Shown: in pieces, positions 24,884-33,054 of the stretch
How positions within the stretch are numbered: the stretch's first letter is position 1
How the letters are laid out: each line of letters starts with the position of its first letter
Assembly: GCA_023663705.1 (NCBI GenBank)
Contig: JAMPGY010000009.1
Coordinates: forward strand, 1 to 64,000
Direction of reading: 5' to 3'
Source of the DNA: Clostridium sp.
GTDB taxonomy: Bacteria; Bacteroidota; Bacteroidia; Bacteroidales; Bacteroidaceae
DNA length: 64,000 nucleotides
Translations under genes and position numbers: made by a program
The notes under the pieces: generated by a model
What the model saw: only the letters and a program-made list of their open reading frames with translations
Databases searched by the model: none
Told to the model about the DNA's origin: nothing

Positions 24884-26707
24884 ATGCTTAAGACCCTGAA
24901 ACAGTATTTCGGATACACAAAGTTTCGCCCTTTGCAGGAGGAAATCATCACACATATTCTGGCAGGGAAGGATGCTCTTGTACTTATGCCCACGGGTGGG
25001 GGAAAGAGCCTCTGCTACCAGATTCCGGCCCTGATGATGGAGGGAACGACTGTGGTGGTGTCGCCCTTGATTTCCCTGATGAGAGACCAGGTGGAGGCTT
25101 TGCGTGCCAACGGGGTCGAGGCGGTGGCACTGAATTCCACCAACGATGAGGAGGAGAATATCCGTGTGAGGCGGGGATGCTTGCAAGGCACGGTGAAATT
25201 ACTTTATATTTCGCCGGAGCGTCTGCAGGGTGAATTGTCTTTCCTTCGTCACGATGTGAAGGTGTCTCTTTTTGCCATCGACGAGGCGCATTGCATATCG
25301 CAGTGGGGCCATGATTTCCGTCCGGAATACGCTCAGCTGAATGTGCTCAGGCGGGAGTTTCCCGGGGTGCCGGTGGTGGCCTTGACGGCTACGGCCGACA
25401 AGGTGACACGGCAGGACATTCTCGACCGACTGGAACTGGACAATCCTCGTGTTTTTGTATCTTCTTTCGATCGTCCCAACCTCAGTCTGGAGGTGCGCCG
25501 GGGCTATAAGCAGGAGGAGAAGATGCGGGCCATCATGGCTTTGCTTGCCCGCCATAAAGGTGAGAGCGGGGTGATCTACTGTATGAGCCGCAAGACCACG
25601 GAGAAGGTGGCCGGTCTGTTGCACGCGAGACACGTGCCGGCAGCTGTCTATCATGCCGGACTCACCCTGGAGGAGCGTGAACGGGCACAGGATGATTTTA
25701 TCAATGACCGGGTCCGTGTCGTGTGCGCCACGGTGGCTTTCGGCATGGGTATCGACAAGTCGAACGTGCGTTTTGTTGTCCATTACAACCTGCCCAAGAG
25801 TATAGAGTGTTTCTATCAGGAGATAGGACGTGCCGGAAGGGACGGTCTGCCTGCCGAGACCATGCTATTCTATTCTTATGCGGATATTGTGCAGTTGGAG
25901 AACTTTGCCCGCGAGAGCGGTCAGAGGGATATTAACATGGAGCGTCTCGACCGTATGCGTGAGTACGCCGAGGCCGATGTGTGCCGAAGGCGGATACTGC
26001 TCAATTACTTCGGTGAGCCGGCCGACCGGGATTGTTGCAATTGCGATGTGTGCCGCAATCCTCCGCAGAGGTTCGATGGGACGGTGCTGGTGCAGAAGGC
26101 GCTGAGTGCTTTGGTGCGGACGGATGAGCAGGTGAGTATGTCGGTTCTGGTGGATATTCTGCGGGGCACTTATTCGCCGGAGGTGAAGCGTATGGGGTAC
26201 GACCGTCTGCGGACATTCGGTGCGGGGCGCGAAGTGCCCGGTCGGGACTGGATGGACTATGTGCTGCAGATGATGCAGATGGGCTATGTGGAGATTGCCT
26301 ACGACGAGAACAACCACTTCAAACTGACGGATAGCGGCCGTGCGGTGCTGTTTGGGCGCGAGCAGGCTATGCTGGCTCGGATACGTCGTGAGGAGCGTCA
26401 GGCTTCGGGCCGTAAGAGAAAGTCGGATCCGCAGTTGAGGCTCAGTGTGCCTCCGTTGCCCGGATCCGGATCGCCGGTTGTTCGTCCGGATGACGAAAAC
26501 TTGTTTGAGGAATTGCGTGCCTTGCGTCGAAAACTGGCTGACGAGCAGAATATACCGCCTTATATAGTCATGTCCGACAAGGTGCTCCGTGCCCTGTGTG
26601 AGGCACGTCCGCACACGCTTGAGGAGTTCGGGGCCGTAAGCGGTATCGGTGAGTATAAGAGAGACAAATACGGAGAAAAATTCATCCGTATCATCCGTCG
26701 GTTTTAG
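24884..26707 (+). CDS. recQ: ATP-dependent DNA helicase RecQ
   Basis: 3'-5' helicase of recombination and replication-fork repair. The ATG at 24884 gives 607 residues beginning MLKTLKQYFGYTKFRPLQ. Domains in order: Walker A MPTGGGKSLCYQIP, DEAH box AIDEAHCISQWGHDF, motif VI (YQEIGRAGRDG), the zinc-binding Cys set ending DCCNCDVC, the RQC winged helix, and a C-terminal HRDC domain (LRALRRKLADEQNIPPYIV; LEEFGAVSGIGEYK). All RecQ modules are present. The last codons and stop form the left arm of a 22-bp terminator stem. Confidence 0.97.
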   Translation: MLKTLKQYFGYTKFRPLQEEIITHILAGKDALVLMPTGGGKSLCYQIPALMMEGTTVVVSPLISLMRDQVEALRANGVEAVALNSTNDEEENIRVRRGCLQGTVKLLYISPERLQGELSFLRHDVKVSLFAIDEAHCISQWGHDFRPEYAQLNVLRREFPGVPVVALTATADKVTRQDILDRLELDNPRVFVSSFDRPNLSLEVRRGYKQEEKMRAIMALLARHKGESGVIYCMSRKTTEKVAGLLHARHVPAAVYHAGLTLEERERAQDDFINDRVRVVCATVAFGMGIDKSNVRFVVHYNLPKSIECFYQEIGRAGRDGLPAETMLFYSYADIVQLENFARESGQRDINMERLDRMREYAEADVCRRRILLNYFGEPADRDCCNCDVCRNPPQRFDGTVLVQKALSALVRTDEQVSMSVLVDILRGTYSPEVKRMGYDRLRTFGAGREVPGRDWMDYVLQMMQMGYVEIAYDENNHFKLTDSGRAVLFGREQAMLARIRREERQASGRKRKSDPQLRLSVPPLPGSGSPVVRPDDENLFEELRALRRKLADEQNIPPYIVMSDKVLRALCEARPHTLEEFGAVSGIGEYKRDKYGEKFIRIIRRF

Positions 26708-26737
26708 GGTTGCCTGGATGATACGGATGAATTTTTC
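26675..26737. terminator. 22-bp perfect hairpin across the recQ stop codon
   Basis: 26675-26696 is perfectly complementary to 26716-26737, with a 19-nt loop holding the stop codon. The left arm encodes the last residues of RecQ. The outer ends are A-rich on the left and T-rich on the right, so it can terminate both recQ and the convergent amidase gene. Confidence 0.8.
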
Positions 26738-26796
26738 TGCGGCATGATTACCCCTGATATACCTGCCGTGAGGTTCATTCCGGTTCTTCCGGTTTC

Positions 26797-27459
26797 CTAT
26801 TGGCTTGCTTTCCATCGTGCCACAGCCTCGCCGAGGCAACGGGCCAGCTGTTTGCAGCCTCGCCGCGATTTGATGTACTTCTCTTCGCGGGCATGGCTGA
26901 TAAAGCCCACTTCCGTGAGCACGGCCGGCATGCGGCTCAGGCGTAGCACGGCAAAGTTGGCCGTCTTCACTCCCCGGTCTTCACGGTGGGCTTCCTCCTT
27001 GTATGCCTGTTGGATCAGCAGTGCCAGCCGCTTGCTTCGTCCGTCGTAGGCTTTGGGATGGATGAAGGTCTCTGTGCCTTGGGTCAGTGTGGGGGCGGAG
27101 TTGGCATGGATGGACAGCAGGAGATCCGCTCCGTAGAAATTGGCCATTCCGGCTCTGTCCTCCAAGGACATGGCCTCGTCTTTGGTGCGGGTGAGAATCA
27201 CGCGCACCCCTTTGCATCTGCGGCGCAACTGTCTGGCTGTCCGGCGGGCGATGCGCAGGGTGATGTCTTTTTCGTGCGATCGTCGTCCCGATGCTCCCAG
27301 GTCGCGTCCGCCGTGTCCGGGATCGAGTACGACGGTGAAGGGACGTTGGCCGGAACGTGCGGACAGGGGTAGTGCGGTTGTGGCCGACAGCAGCAGAATC
27401 CCCAGAGCCATTCCCGTCACACCGGAGGCGAGGTGAGATCTTGAATTTCTTCCGAACAT
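26797..27459 (-). CDS. N-acetylmuramoyl-L-alanine amidase (Amidase_3)
   Basis: Zinc amidase cleaving the bond between MurNAc and the stem peptide. The ATG at 27459 gives 220 residues with a signal peptide (GVTGMALGILLLSATTALPL). The Amidase_3 motifs are VVLDPGHGGRDLGASG (first zinc His), the Glu in HEKDIT, LLSIHANSA (second His) and the catalytic Glu in LTEVGFISH. The open frame extends far upstream, but that part is the antisense of the coiled-coil gene. Its first 43 nt overlap the 3' end of that gene, suggesting coupled translation. Confidence 0.92.
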   Translation of the reverse strand: MFGRNSRSHLASGVTGMALGILLLSATTALPLSARSGQRPFTVVLDPGHGGRDLGASGRRSHEKDITLRIARRTARQLRRRCKGVRVILTRTKDEAMSLEDRAGMANFYGADLLLSIHANSAPTLTQGTETFIHPKAYDGRSKRLALLIQQAYKEEAHREDRGVKTANFAVLRLSRMPAVLTEVGFISHAREEKYIKSRRGCKQLARCLGEAVARWKASQ

Positions 27460-30215
27460 ACGTTTATTTGTTCCAGGCTCCGTTCGTGGGCGGCCAGCCG
27501 CACGTCGTAAGCCGCTATTTGCGACAATATTTCCCGTCTCTTCTGTTCCAGTTGCAACTGGCGGTTCTTCATGGCCTCGCGGGTGTCTTCCTCGTTTTCG
27601 GCCGGCCGCATGCCGTCGGCCTGATGGGCGGTGAGTTCGGCCCGTATGCTGTCCACGCGTGCTTGAGCCAACGCCATTTCCCGGCTCAGTCCGCGCACGG
27701 TTTCCCGTATTTGGTTCCAATCGTGTTCCGAGGCGAACACGCGCTCCAGTTCGATGAGTTGCACCGGAGGATGATTGGCATTGTAGCGTCTCATCCACAG
27801 GTCGAGTTTCTCTCGTTCGGCGGCCGTCATCTCTTCCAGCCTGCGGCTGTCGTCTTCCAGTGCTGTGAGCTCGCCTTCGGCCTGCAGATATTTCGCCTTG
27901 GCCTGTTGCAGTTCCTCTCTCTTCAGTCTCTCTTCTGTCCGGCGTTCGTCCATGGCGTGTTTCAGTTCGGTCGAGTATTTCTTCACGTCCTTTTCGCCCA
28001 GCAGTTTGCGATAGGTGTTCTGTTTGTCCTTGATCAGTTCTTCGGTGGCGGTTTTCGCTTCGTTGATATTGTCCAGCAGCCCTCTTAGATTCTTGATGCG
28101 CAGGTCGAGGTTCCCGATCATGTCTTTTTTCTGTTTGATGACGGCCCCGTTTTCCTTGATGCTGTTGTTGAGCTGTATCCAGCGTTCGGTCATCTGCTGT
28201 ATTCTCATCTTGATGTTTTCGGCGCCGGCCAGCCACTCTTTCTGCCATCCGGGCAGCGAGACCATGCGGTCCAGTTCCTCATAGAGCTGGCTGTAGCGAC
28301 GGTTGGCGTCGCTGTTGTATTTCTGCAGATTCTCCACATTGTGGGCCAGCACCTGGCAGGCGGTGTTCACTTCGTTGAGGCGCACCACGATATTGCCTTT
28401 GTCCAGTTCGCATTGGGCTATGCGCTCGTTGATCTGGTTGATGCGATTCTGGTGGAAGTTGAACGAGTCCAGTTCTTTCTGTGCCTCTTCGGCATCCACG
28501 CCGGTCTTCTCGATCAACTGTTGCAGCATCAGTTTGCGTGCCTCCATGTTGGTCGACGACGAACAGTCGGCGAATGAGCGGTCCACGGCCTGATAAGGTT
28601 CCCATTCCTGCACGTTTGCCTTGTGGCGCTGCTTCATCTCTTCCAGCTGGATGCGCTCTTCGGTCAGCTTGCTGGTTTCCGAGGCCTGTTCCAGTTTCAG
28701 CTGGAGCAGCAACTGCTCTTTCTTTTTCAGTTCGTCGGCCGTCAGCTCGAAGTCTGTCTTTATCTCCGATATGAGCTTGCTTTGCTCCAGCATGGTGTCG
28801 GAGTGGAAGGGATGGTGTGTTGCCCCGCACACGGTGCAATGCTGTCCCTCGCGCAGGTCGCCGCGCAACTGGATGACGTTTTGGCTCTTGCTCAGTGTAT
28901 AGGCATATTTCAGTTCCTCGCATTGCTGTCTCAGGACGGTGGTTTCGCGCTCCAGTTGCAGGATGATGGTGGCTTGGTGCTCTGTGTGCAGTTGCAGACG
29001 GATGATGGCCTGTTCTTTCTCGTTGATACCCTCATATCCGGCCGATATCCGTTTCCACAGCAGGCTGGCGCTCTGCAGCCGTTGCCGTCTGTCCTTGAGT
29101 TTCATGGCCCGTTCCTGTAGCGAGTAGTTGTCCAGGCCGTGGTTGCTCCGGCGGTGCACTTGCAGTTCGCTCTGCAGAGAGTGGATCTGTTGGTCCAGCT
29201 CCTGATGCTGCAGGAAGAGGCGGTTGAGCAGTTCGTTCTGCTCGTTCTGCCGTTTGCGGTTGCTCTCCAGATTGTGTTGCAACTGGATACATTGACGGTG
29301 TGCCTCGAGCAGGATGTCCAGTTTGCATTGCACGGTTTCGTTGTGGTCGAGCATCATGCGGTGTGCCGACAGGTTTTGCAGTTCCTGTTTCTGCCGGTCG
29401 TTCTCGGTGTGCAGTCTTTCGTTCTCGTTGGTCAGTTCCAGCCGTTCCTTGTCCAGGGCAAACAGGGTTTGCTGCAGGCGTGCGGCTTGGCTCTCCGCCC
29501 GTTTCAGGTCGGTTTGCAGCACGCTCATGGCTCCGTTGATGTGGTGCCCTTCGGCCAGTGTGTCGTAGGTGCGGCTCAGCCGGTCCTCGGCCTCGGCAAA
29601 CAGTCCGGCGGCCTTGTTGTAGCTCTCCTCGGCCTGGCGGGTATGTTCCTTCAACTGCCGGGCGCGGATGGCAGCCTCCGTCTGTGCCGTCTTGTTGCGG
29701 CGGATCAGTTCTTCCCACACGCGGATGCGCTGGAAGATGCCCTGCACCGATTCAAAAGCCTCGTAGCGATCCAGTTCGCGTGCTTGTCCCGTCACGGCGG
29801 CAAAACGCTTGTTCAGTTCATACAGTGTGGCCTTCTCCGTGTCCAGTTTATGGGTCAGTGTGATGAAGGTGGTGAACCATTCCTGCTGATGACGCAGCCG
29901 TTCGAGCGATTGTTCCGTGTTTTCAAGTTTGGTCTCACACAGTCGTCTGGCCTCCCTGATCTGTGTCAGTTCCTGCTTGCTGCAGCGTTCGCCTGCAGCC
30001 CTGTTGCGCTGTGCTTCTGCGCGGGCCACGGAGCGAAACAGGGTCACCACCTCATCGGGCATAGTCGTGCCGAACCGTTGCTGAAACCATCGGCGTGCCT
30101 GTTCCTCGGGCGATAGCTCTGTGGCGGCGGAGGTCGGAGATGTGTCGGGCGGGGGTGCGGTCTGCGGGGTTTGCGCAGGTTGCGGTGTGCCGGCCGACTT
30201 CTTGAAAAAGTGCAT
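27417..30215 (-). CDS. SbcC/Rad50-like coiled-coil protein with zinc hook, no ATPase head
   Basis: A 932-residue product that is almost entirely coiled coil, rich in Glu, Gln, Leu and Arg heptads. The only obvious landmark is HCTVCGATHHPF, a Rad50/SbcC-type zinc hook with Cys460 and Cys463, almost exactly at the midpoint. The N-terminus (MHFFKKSAGTPQPAQTPQTA, Pro-rich) has no Walker A, and the C-terminus (ending EEIQDLTSPPV) has no ABC signature or Walker B. It therefore looks like the arms and hook of SbcC without heads. There is no signal peptide, so it should be cytoplasmic. The amidase gene overlaps its 3' end by 43 nt. Confidence 0.75.
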   Translation of the reverse strand: MHFFKKSAGTPQPAQTPQTAPPPDTSPTSAATELSPEEQARRWFQQRFGTTMPDEVVTLFRSVARAEAQRNRAAGERCSKQELTQIREARRLCETKLENTEQSLERLRHQQEWFTTFITLTHKLDTEKATLYELNKRFAAVTGQARELDRYEAFESVQGIFQRIRVWEELIRRNKTAQTEAAIRARQLKEHTRQAEESYNKAAGLFAEAEDRLSRTYDTLAEGHHINGAMSVLQTDLKRAESQAARLQQTLFALDKERLELTNENERLHTENDRQKQELQNLSAHRMMLDHNETVQCKLDILLEAHRQCIQLQHNLESNRKRQNEQNELLNRLFLQHQELDQQIHSLQSELQVHRRSNHGLDNYSLQERAMKLKDRRQRLQSASLLWKRISAGYEGINEKEQAIIRLQLHTEHQATIILQLERETTVLRQQCEELKYAYTLSKSQNVIQLRGDLREGQHCTVCGATHHPFHSDTMLEQSKLISEIKTDFELTADELKKKEQLLLQLKLEQASETSKLTEERIQLEEMKQRHKANVQEWEPYQAVDRSFADCSSSTNMEARKLMLQQLIEKTGVDAEEAQKELDSFNFHQNRINQINERIAQCELDKGNIVVRLNEVNTACQVLAHNVENLQKYNSDANRRYSQLYEELDRMVSLPGWQKEWLAGAENIKMRIQQMTERWIQLNNSIKENGAVIKQKKDMIGNLDLRIKNLRGLLDNINEAKTATEELIKDKQNTYRKLLGEKDVKKYSTELKHAMDERRTEERLKREELQQAKAKYLQAEGELTALEDDSRRLEEMTAAEREKLDLWMRRYNANHPPVQLIELERVFASEHDWNQIRETVRGLSREMALAQARVDSIRAELTAHQADGMRPAENEEDTREAMKNRQLQLEQKRREILSQIAAYDVRLAAHERSLEQINVCSEEIQDLTSPPV

Positions 30216-30245
30216 AACTTGAAATCTATATGTTTATTTAACGTA

Positions 30246-30253
30246 CAAACTTA
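30246..30253 (-). promoter_or_regulatory. -7 box of the zinc-hook coiled-coil gene
   Basis: Minus-strand TAAGTTTG matches TAnnTTTG, 31 nt before the start codon. The divergent hisS promoter lies about 145 nt away in the same gap. Confidence 0.55.
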
Positions 30254-30394
30254 GCTAAAATATCCGAATTTGCGAATGAAACGGGTGTATTTCTTCCGGC
30301 TTCCTGCCGGATGTCCCTTGCCCTGCTCTGCAAAAATTAAGAAGGATAACCGCTATTGGTTTCACCCGAAGGATGCTCCAAACAAAAAAAAATG

Positions 30395-30402
30395 TAACTT
30401 TG
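30395..30402 (+). promoter_or_regulatory. -7 box of hisS
   Basis: TAACTTTG followed by C, a consensus -7 box, 46 nt before the hisS ATG. The upstream A-run (382-392) occupies the spacer; no clear -33 TTTG was seen. Confidence 0.6.
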
Positions 30403-30447
30403 CAGCCTATAATAAATAATGTATAAATAAACAAACGACGATACGGC

Positions 30448-31812
30448 ATGGCAACGAAACCAAGCATACCCAAGGGCACGCGCGACTTCTCGCCCGTAGA
30501 GATGGCCAAGCGCAACTACATCTTCGACACCATACGCAGCGTGTATGCGCTCTATGGATTCCAGCAGATAGAGACTCCCGCCATGGAAAACCTGTCCACA
30601 CTGATGGGCAAGTATGGCGACGAGGGCGACAAACTCCTCTTCAAGATACTCAACTCGGGCAACTTCCTGTCCGGCATCCGGGCCGAGGAGATGAGCGGAG
30701 AGGGAACCAACCGGCTGGCCGCCCGCCTGTGTGAGAAAGGACTGCGCTACGACCTCACTGTGCCTTTCGCCCGCTACGTGGTGCAGCACCGCGAGGAACT
30801 GACGCTTCCCTTCCGCCGCTACCAGATACAACCGGTGTGGCGTGCCGACCGTCCGCAGAAGGGCCGCTACCGCGAGTTCTACCAGTGTGATGCCGACGTG
30901 GTGGGTAGCGATTCTTTGCTCAACGAGGTGGAGCTGATGCAGATTGTCGACACCGTGTTCACCCGTTTCGGCATCCGCGTGTGCATCAAGCTCAACAACC
31001 GTAAGATCCTCACCGGCATTGCCGAGATGATCGGCGAGGCCGACAAGATTGTGGACATCACCGTGGCTATGGACAAACTGGACAAGATCGGGCTCGACAA
31101 CGTGAACGCCGAGCTTTCCGCCGCAGGCATCAGTGCGGAGGGCATTGCCCGTCTGCAGCCCATCATCACCATGAGCGGAACCAATGCCGACAAGCTGGCC
31201 GTGATGCGCGAGGTGCTGGCATCGAGCGAGACGGGACTGAGGGGTGTCGCCGAGTGTGAGTTTGTGCTCGATACGCTGGCCCGGCTGGGGCTCCGCAACG
31301 AGATGGAACTGGATCTGACGCTGGCCCGCGGCCTCAACTACTACACCGGCTGCATCTTCGAGGTGAAGGCGCTCGACGTGCAGATAGGCAGCATCACGGG
31401 AGGCGGACGCTACGACAACCTGACCGGCATCTTCGGACTGCCCGGCGTGAGCGGGGTGGGCATTTCCTTCGGGGCCGACCGTATATTCGATGTGCTCAAC
31501 CAGCTCGACCTGTATCCCCGCGAGACCATCACGGGCACTCAGTTGCTCTTCGTCAATTTCGGTGAGGCAGAGTCCGCCTGGTGTCTGTCGGCCATGGCCA
31601 GCCTGCGTGCCGCAGGCATACGCTGCGAGATTTACCCCGATGCCGCCAAGATGAAGAAGCAGATGGGCTATGCCAATGCCAAGGGAATCCCCTTCGTGGC
31701 GCTGGTGGGCGAGAACGAGATGCAGCAGGAGCGCATCACGCTCAAGAACATGGAGACGGGCGAACAGCAGTCGCTCACGGTGGACGAGGTGGCTGCCGCG
31801 CTCCGGGCCTGA
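30448..31812 (+). CDS. hisS: Histidyl-tRNA synthetase
   Basis: Class II aminoacyl-tRNA synthetase. The 454-residue product begins [20 protein letters not shown], with motif 1 in the segment [12 protein letters not shown] and motif 2 in [20 protein letters not shown]. The histidine-specific motifs are [14 protein letters not shown] and GGGRYDNL, and motif 3 is GISFGADRI. The C-terminal anticodon-binding domain follows (about residues 365-450). Length is typical of the Bacteroidetes enzyme. It is transcribed alone from its own promoter. Confidence 0.98.
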   Translation: MATKPSIPKGTRDFSPVEMAKRNYIFDTIRSVYALYGFQQIETPAMENLSTLMGKYGDEGDKLLFKILNSGNFLSGIRAEEMSGEGTNRLAARLCEKGLRYDLTVPFARYVVQHREELTLPFRRYQIQPVWRADRPQKGRYREFYQCDADVVGSDSLLNEVELMQIVDTVFTRFGIRVCIKLNNRKILTGIAEMIGEADKIVDITVAMDKLDKIGLDNVNAELSAAGISAEGIARLQPIITMSGTNADKLAVMREVLASSETGLRGVAECEFVLDTLARLGLRNEMELDLTLARGLNYYTGCIFEVKALDVQIGSITGGGRYDNLTGIFGLPGVSGVGISFGADRIFDVLNQLDLYPRETITGTQLLFVNFGEAESAWCLSAMASLRAAGIRCEIYPDAAKMKKQMGYANAKGIPFVALVGENEMQQERITLKNMETGEQQSLTVDEVAAALRA

Positions 31813-31908
31813 TTCCGGGCCGTTCCGTTCTCCGGCCGCGTTGCCCCGCGGGCACAGATCCTCGAAAACAGACGGCTGGGGGATGGGAACAACCAAGGGG
31901 CAGAACTC

Positions 31909-31999
31909 CCGCTTGCCTACGGCTTGTTGAGCCATAGGCAAGCGGCTGGGGTAAGCCGTAGGCAAGTGGCTCGACAAGCCATAGGCCTACGGCTTTTCC
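31909..31999 (+). terminator. Two nested hairpins after hisS
   Basis: Hairpin 1: CCGCTTGCCTA (31909-31919) with TAGGCAAGCGG (31935-31945), plus an inner GGCT/AGCC stem. Hairpin 2: AAGCCGTAGG (31953-31962) with CCTACGGCTT (31986-31995), plus an inner TGGC/GCCA stem, followed by TTTTCCTTT. The second has the form of an intrinsic terminator. The two share the words GCCATAGGC and GCCGTAGGC, so they look like diverged copies of one hairpin. Confidence 0.65.
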
Positions 32000-32030
32000 T
32001 TTGGACAGGCCTACGGTATATCCCGCCGGA

Positions 32031-32168
32031 CGCTTTCGCGAGTTTCTGCGTTACGTCTATCCAAGTATCTTCATTACGTCTATCTAAGGGGCTTCGTTAC
32101 ATTTACTTAAGTATCTTCATTACGTCTACCGAACATGCCTCGTTACGTTTATTGCAGACGGTCATGTC
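32031..32168. repeat. Array B: six 23-bp degenerate tandem units
   Basis: Six consecutive 23-bp units start at 32031, 32054, 32077, 32100, 32123 and 32146. The middle units begin CGTCTATC or CGTCTACC and most end TTCATTA or TTCGTTA. It has the same period and unit number as array A (355-492), and shares words such as TAAGGGGCTTC here and TAAGGTGCTTC there. No open frame across it looks coding. Confidence 0.75.
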
Positions 32169-32204
32169 TGCATCCGGCGGAACATCGCGCCGAAAGGCCA
32201 CTTT

Positions 32205-32500
32205 CTCCCTACAATACGGTTTTGCGCAAATTATCCTTCAATGGTTCAGACTCCCTCAGAATCAGCGAGAAAAGGTTCAGCTTTCCTTCAATTATCCTTC
32301 AATGCCGAAGGATGGAGAGGGCATATAGGATGGCGGCATTGCCGTTCGATAGACTGAACGTGGATTTATAAATATTCATTATTCTAAATGTTTGCCCATT
32401 ACCCCCGAAAGATGAAATGTAGATGAACGATAAATGAAGGAAAGCTGAACCTTTTCTCGCTGATTCTGAGGGAGTCTGAACCATTGAAGCTTTTTCTCGA
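32205..32500. repeat. 61-bp inverted repeat of composite element B
   Basis: 32236-32296 and 32429-32489 are inverted copies with one mismatch over 61 bp; the core includes TTCAATGGTTCAGACTCCCT. About 130 bp lie between. The left arm follows CTCCC..AATACGGTTT (32205-32221), as in the tail after array A. The right arm continues into TTTTTCTCGACAAAACT, related to 761-780. The short open frames here do not look like proteins. Confidence 0.75.
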
Positions 32501-32910
32501 CAAAACTCATGGAGGGGGGGAGGACTGCTTGCGTTGTAACGAGATAAGCATCCCTGTGGGCGGCCCTGTAAGGCACCCTGCATGAGGCCGCGACCACGAC
32601 CGACAGCCGCAGACGTCTCCCACCGTGGCGACGCCCGTCTCCACCGCTCCCGTCGGCACGCTAAACGTGTCGCTTCGCGCTCCGTGCCGCGAACCGGAAT
32701 CCACCGAAAACGCCGATGCAAACCGGTTGTTTCCCGCATCAAATCCAGTGGATTTCGCCGAAAAAGAGGTGGATTCCGGAGGAAAAGAGGGATTGCTGCT
32801 CCTGACAGTCTGCCGAAATCAGGAAAACACATACAGTAATTCCATCTTTAATTCTCGAGCCGGATTCTATAAAATCCCATTCATAGGGCTTCTTTTTAAC
32901 CTTATTTAGT
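32501..32910. other. GC-rich non-coding segment with short palindromes
   Basis: No gene is supported between the inverted repeat and the next promoter. CCGGAATCCACC at 32694-32705 is inverted at 32768-32779, and a small palindrome AAATCCAGTGGATTT lies between them (32741-32755). A 94-codon frame at 32625-32909 was considered and rejected: it has unusual composition, no recognisable similarity, and its sequence is explained by these palindromes. Confidence 0.45.
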
Positions 32911-32915
32911 ATTTA

Positions 32916-32949
32916 GGGGGGGTAAAATGAACATCTTTTAGTAATTTTG
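32916..32949 (+). promoter_or_regulatory. Promoter with G7 tract in the -33 position
   Basis: Seven G at 32916-32922 are followed 19 nt later by TAATTTTG (32942-32949), a consensus -7 box, as in the minus-strand promoter at 19394-19428. A second possible -7 box, TATTTTTG, lies at 32959-32966 and matches the one used before 56638. Tandem promoters are therefore possible. Confidence 0.55.
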
Positions 32950-33054
32950 CCGTGTCATTATTTTTGCCCGTGCTGTATATGCGTGAGTATAAGGCGGTGG
33001 GGTATGGCACAACACGACCATAATTTTATTCACAAACATAAATAACTAATATCG

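Noticed and set aside
27460..28248. Long N-terminal extension of the amidase
   Set aside because: It is the antisense reading of the coiled-coil gene; the signal peptide begins at the ATG at 27459.
32031..32168. CRISPR array
   Set aside because: Same reasons as for array A: contiguous degenerate 23-bp units, no spacers, no cas genes.
32625..32909. 94-codon open frame in the gap before the 33055 gene
   Set aside because: It has no recognisable domain, a composition unlike the neighbouring genes, and lies over short palindromes; an equally long frame is open on the other strand. More likely non-coding repeat sequence.
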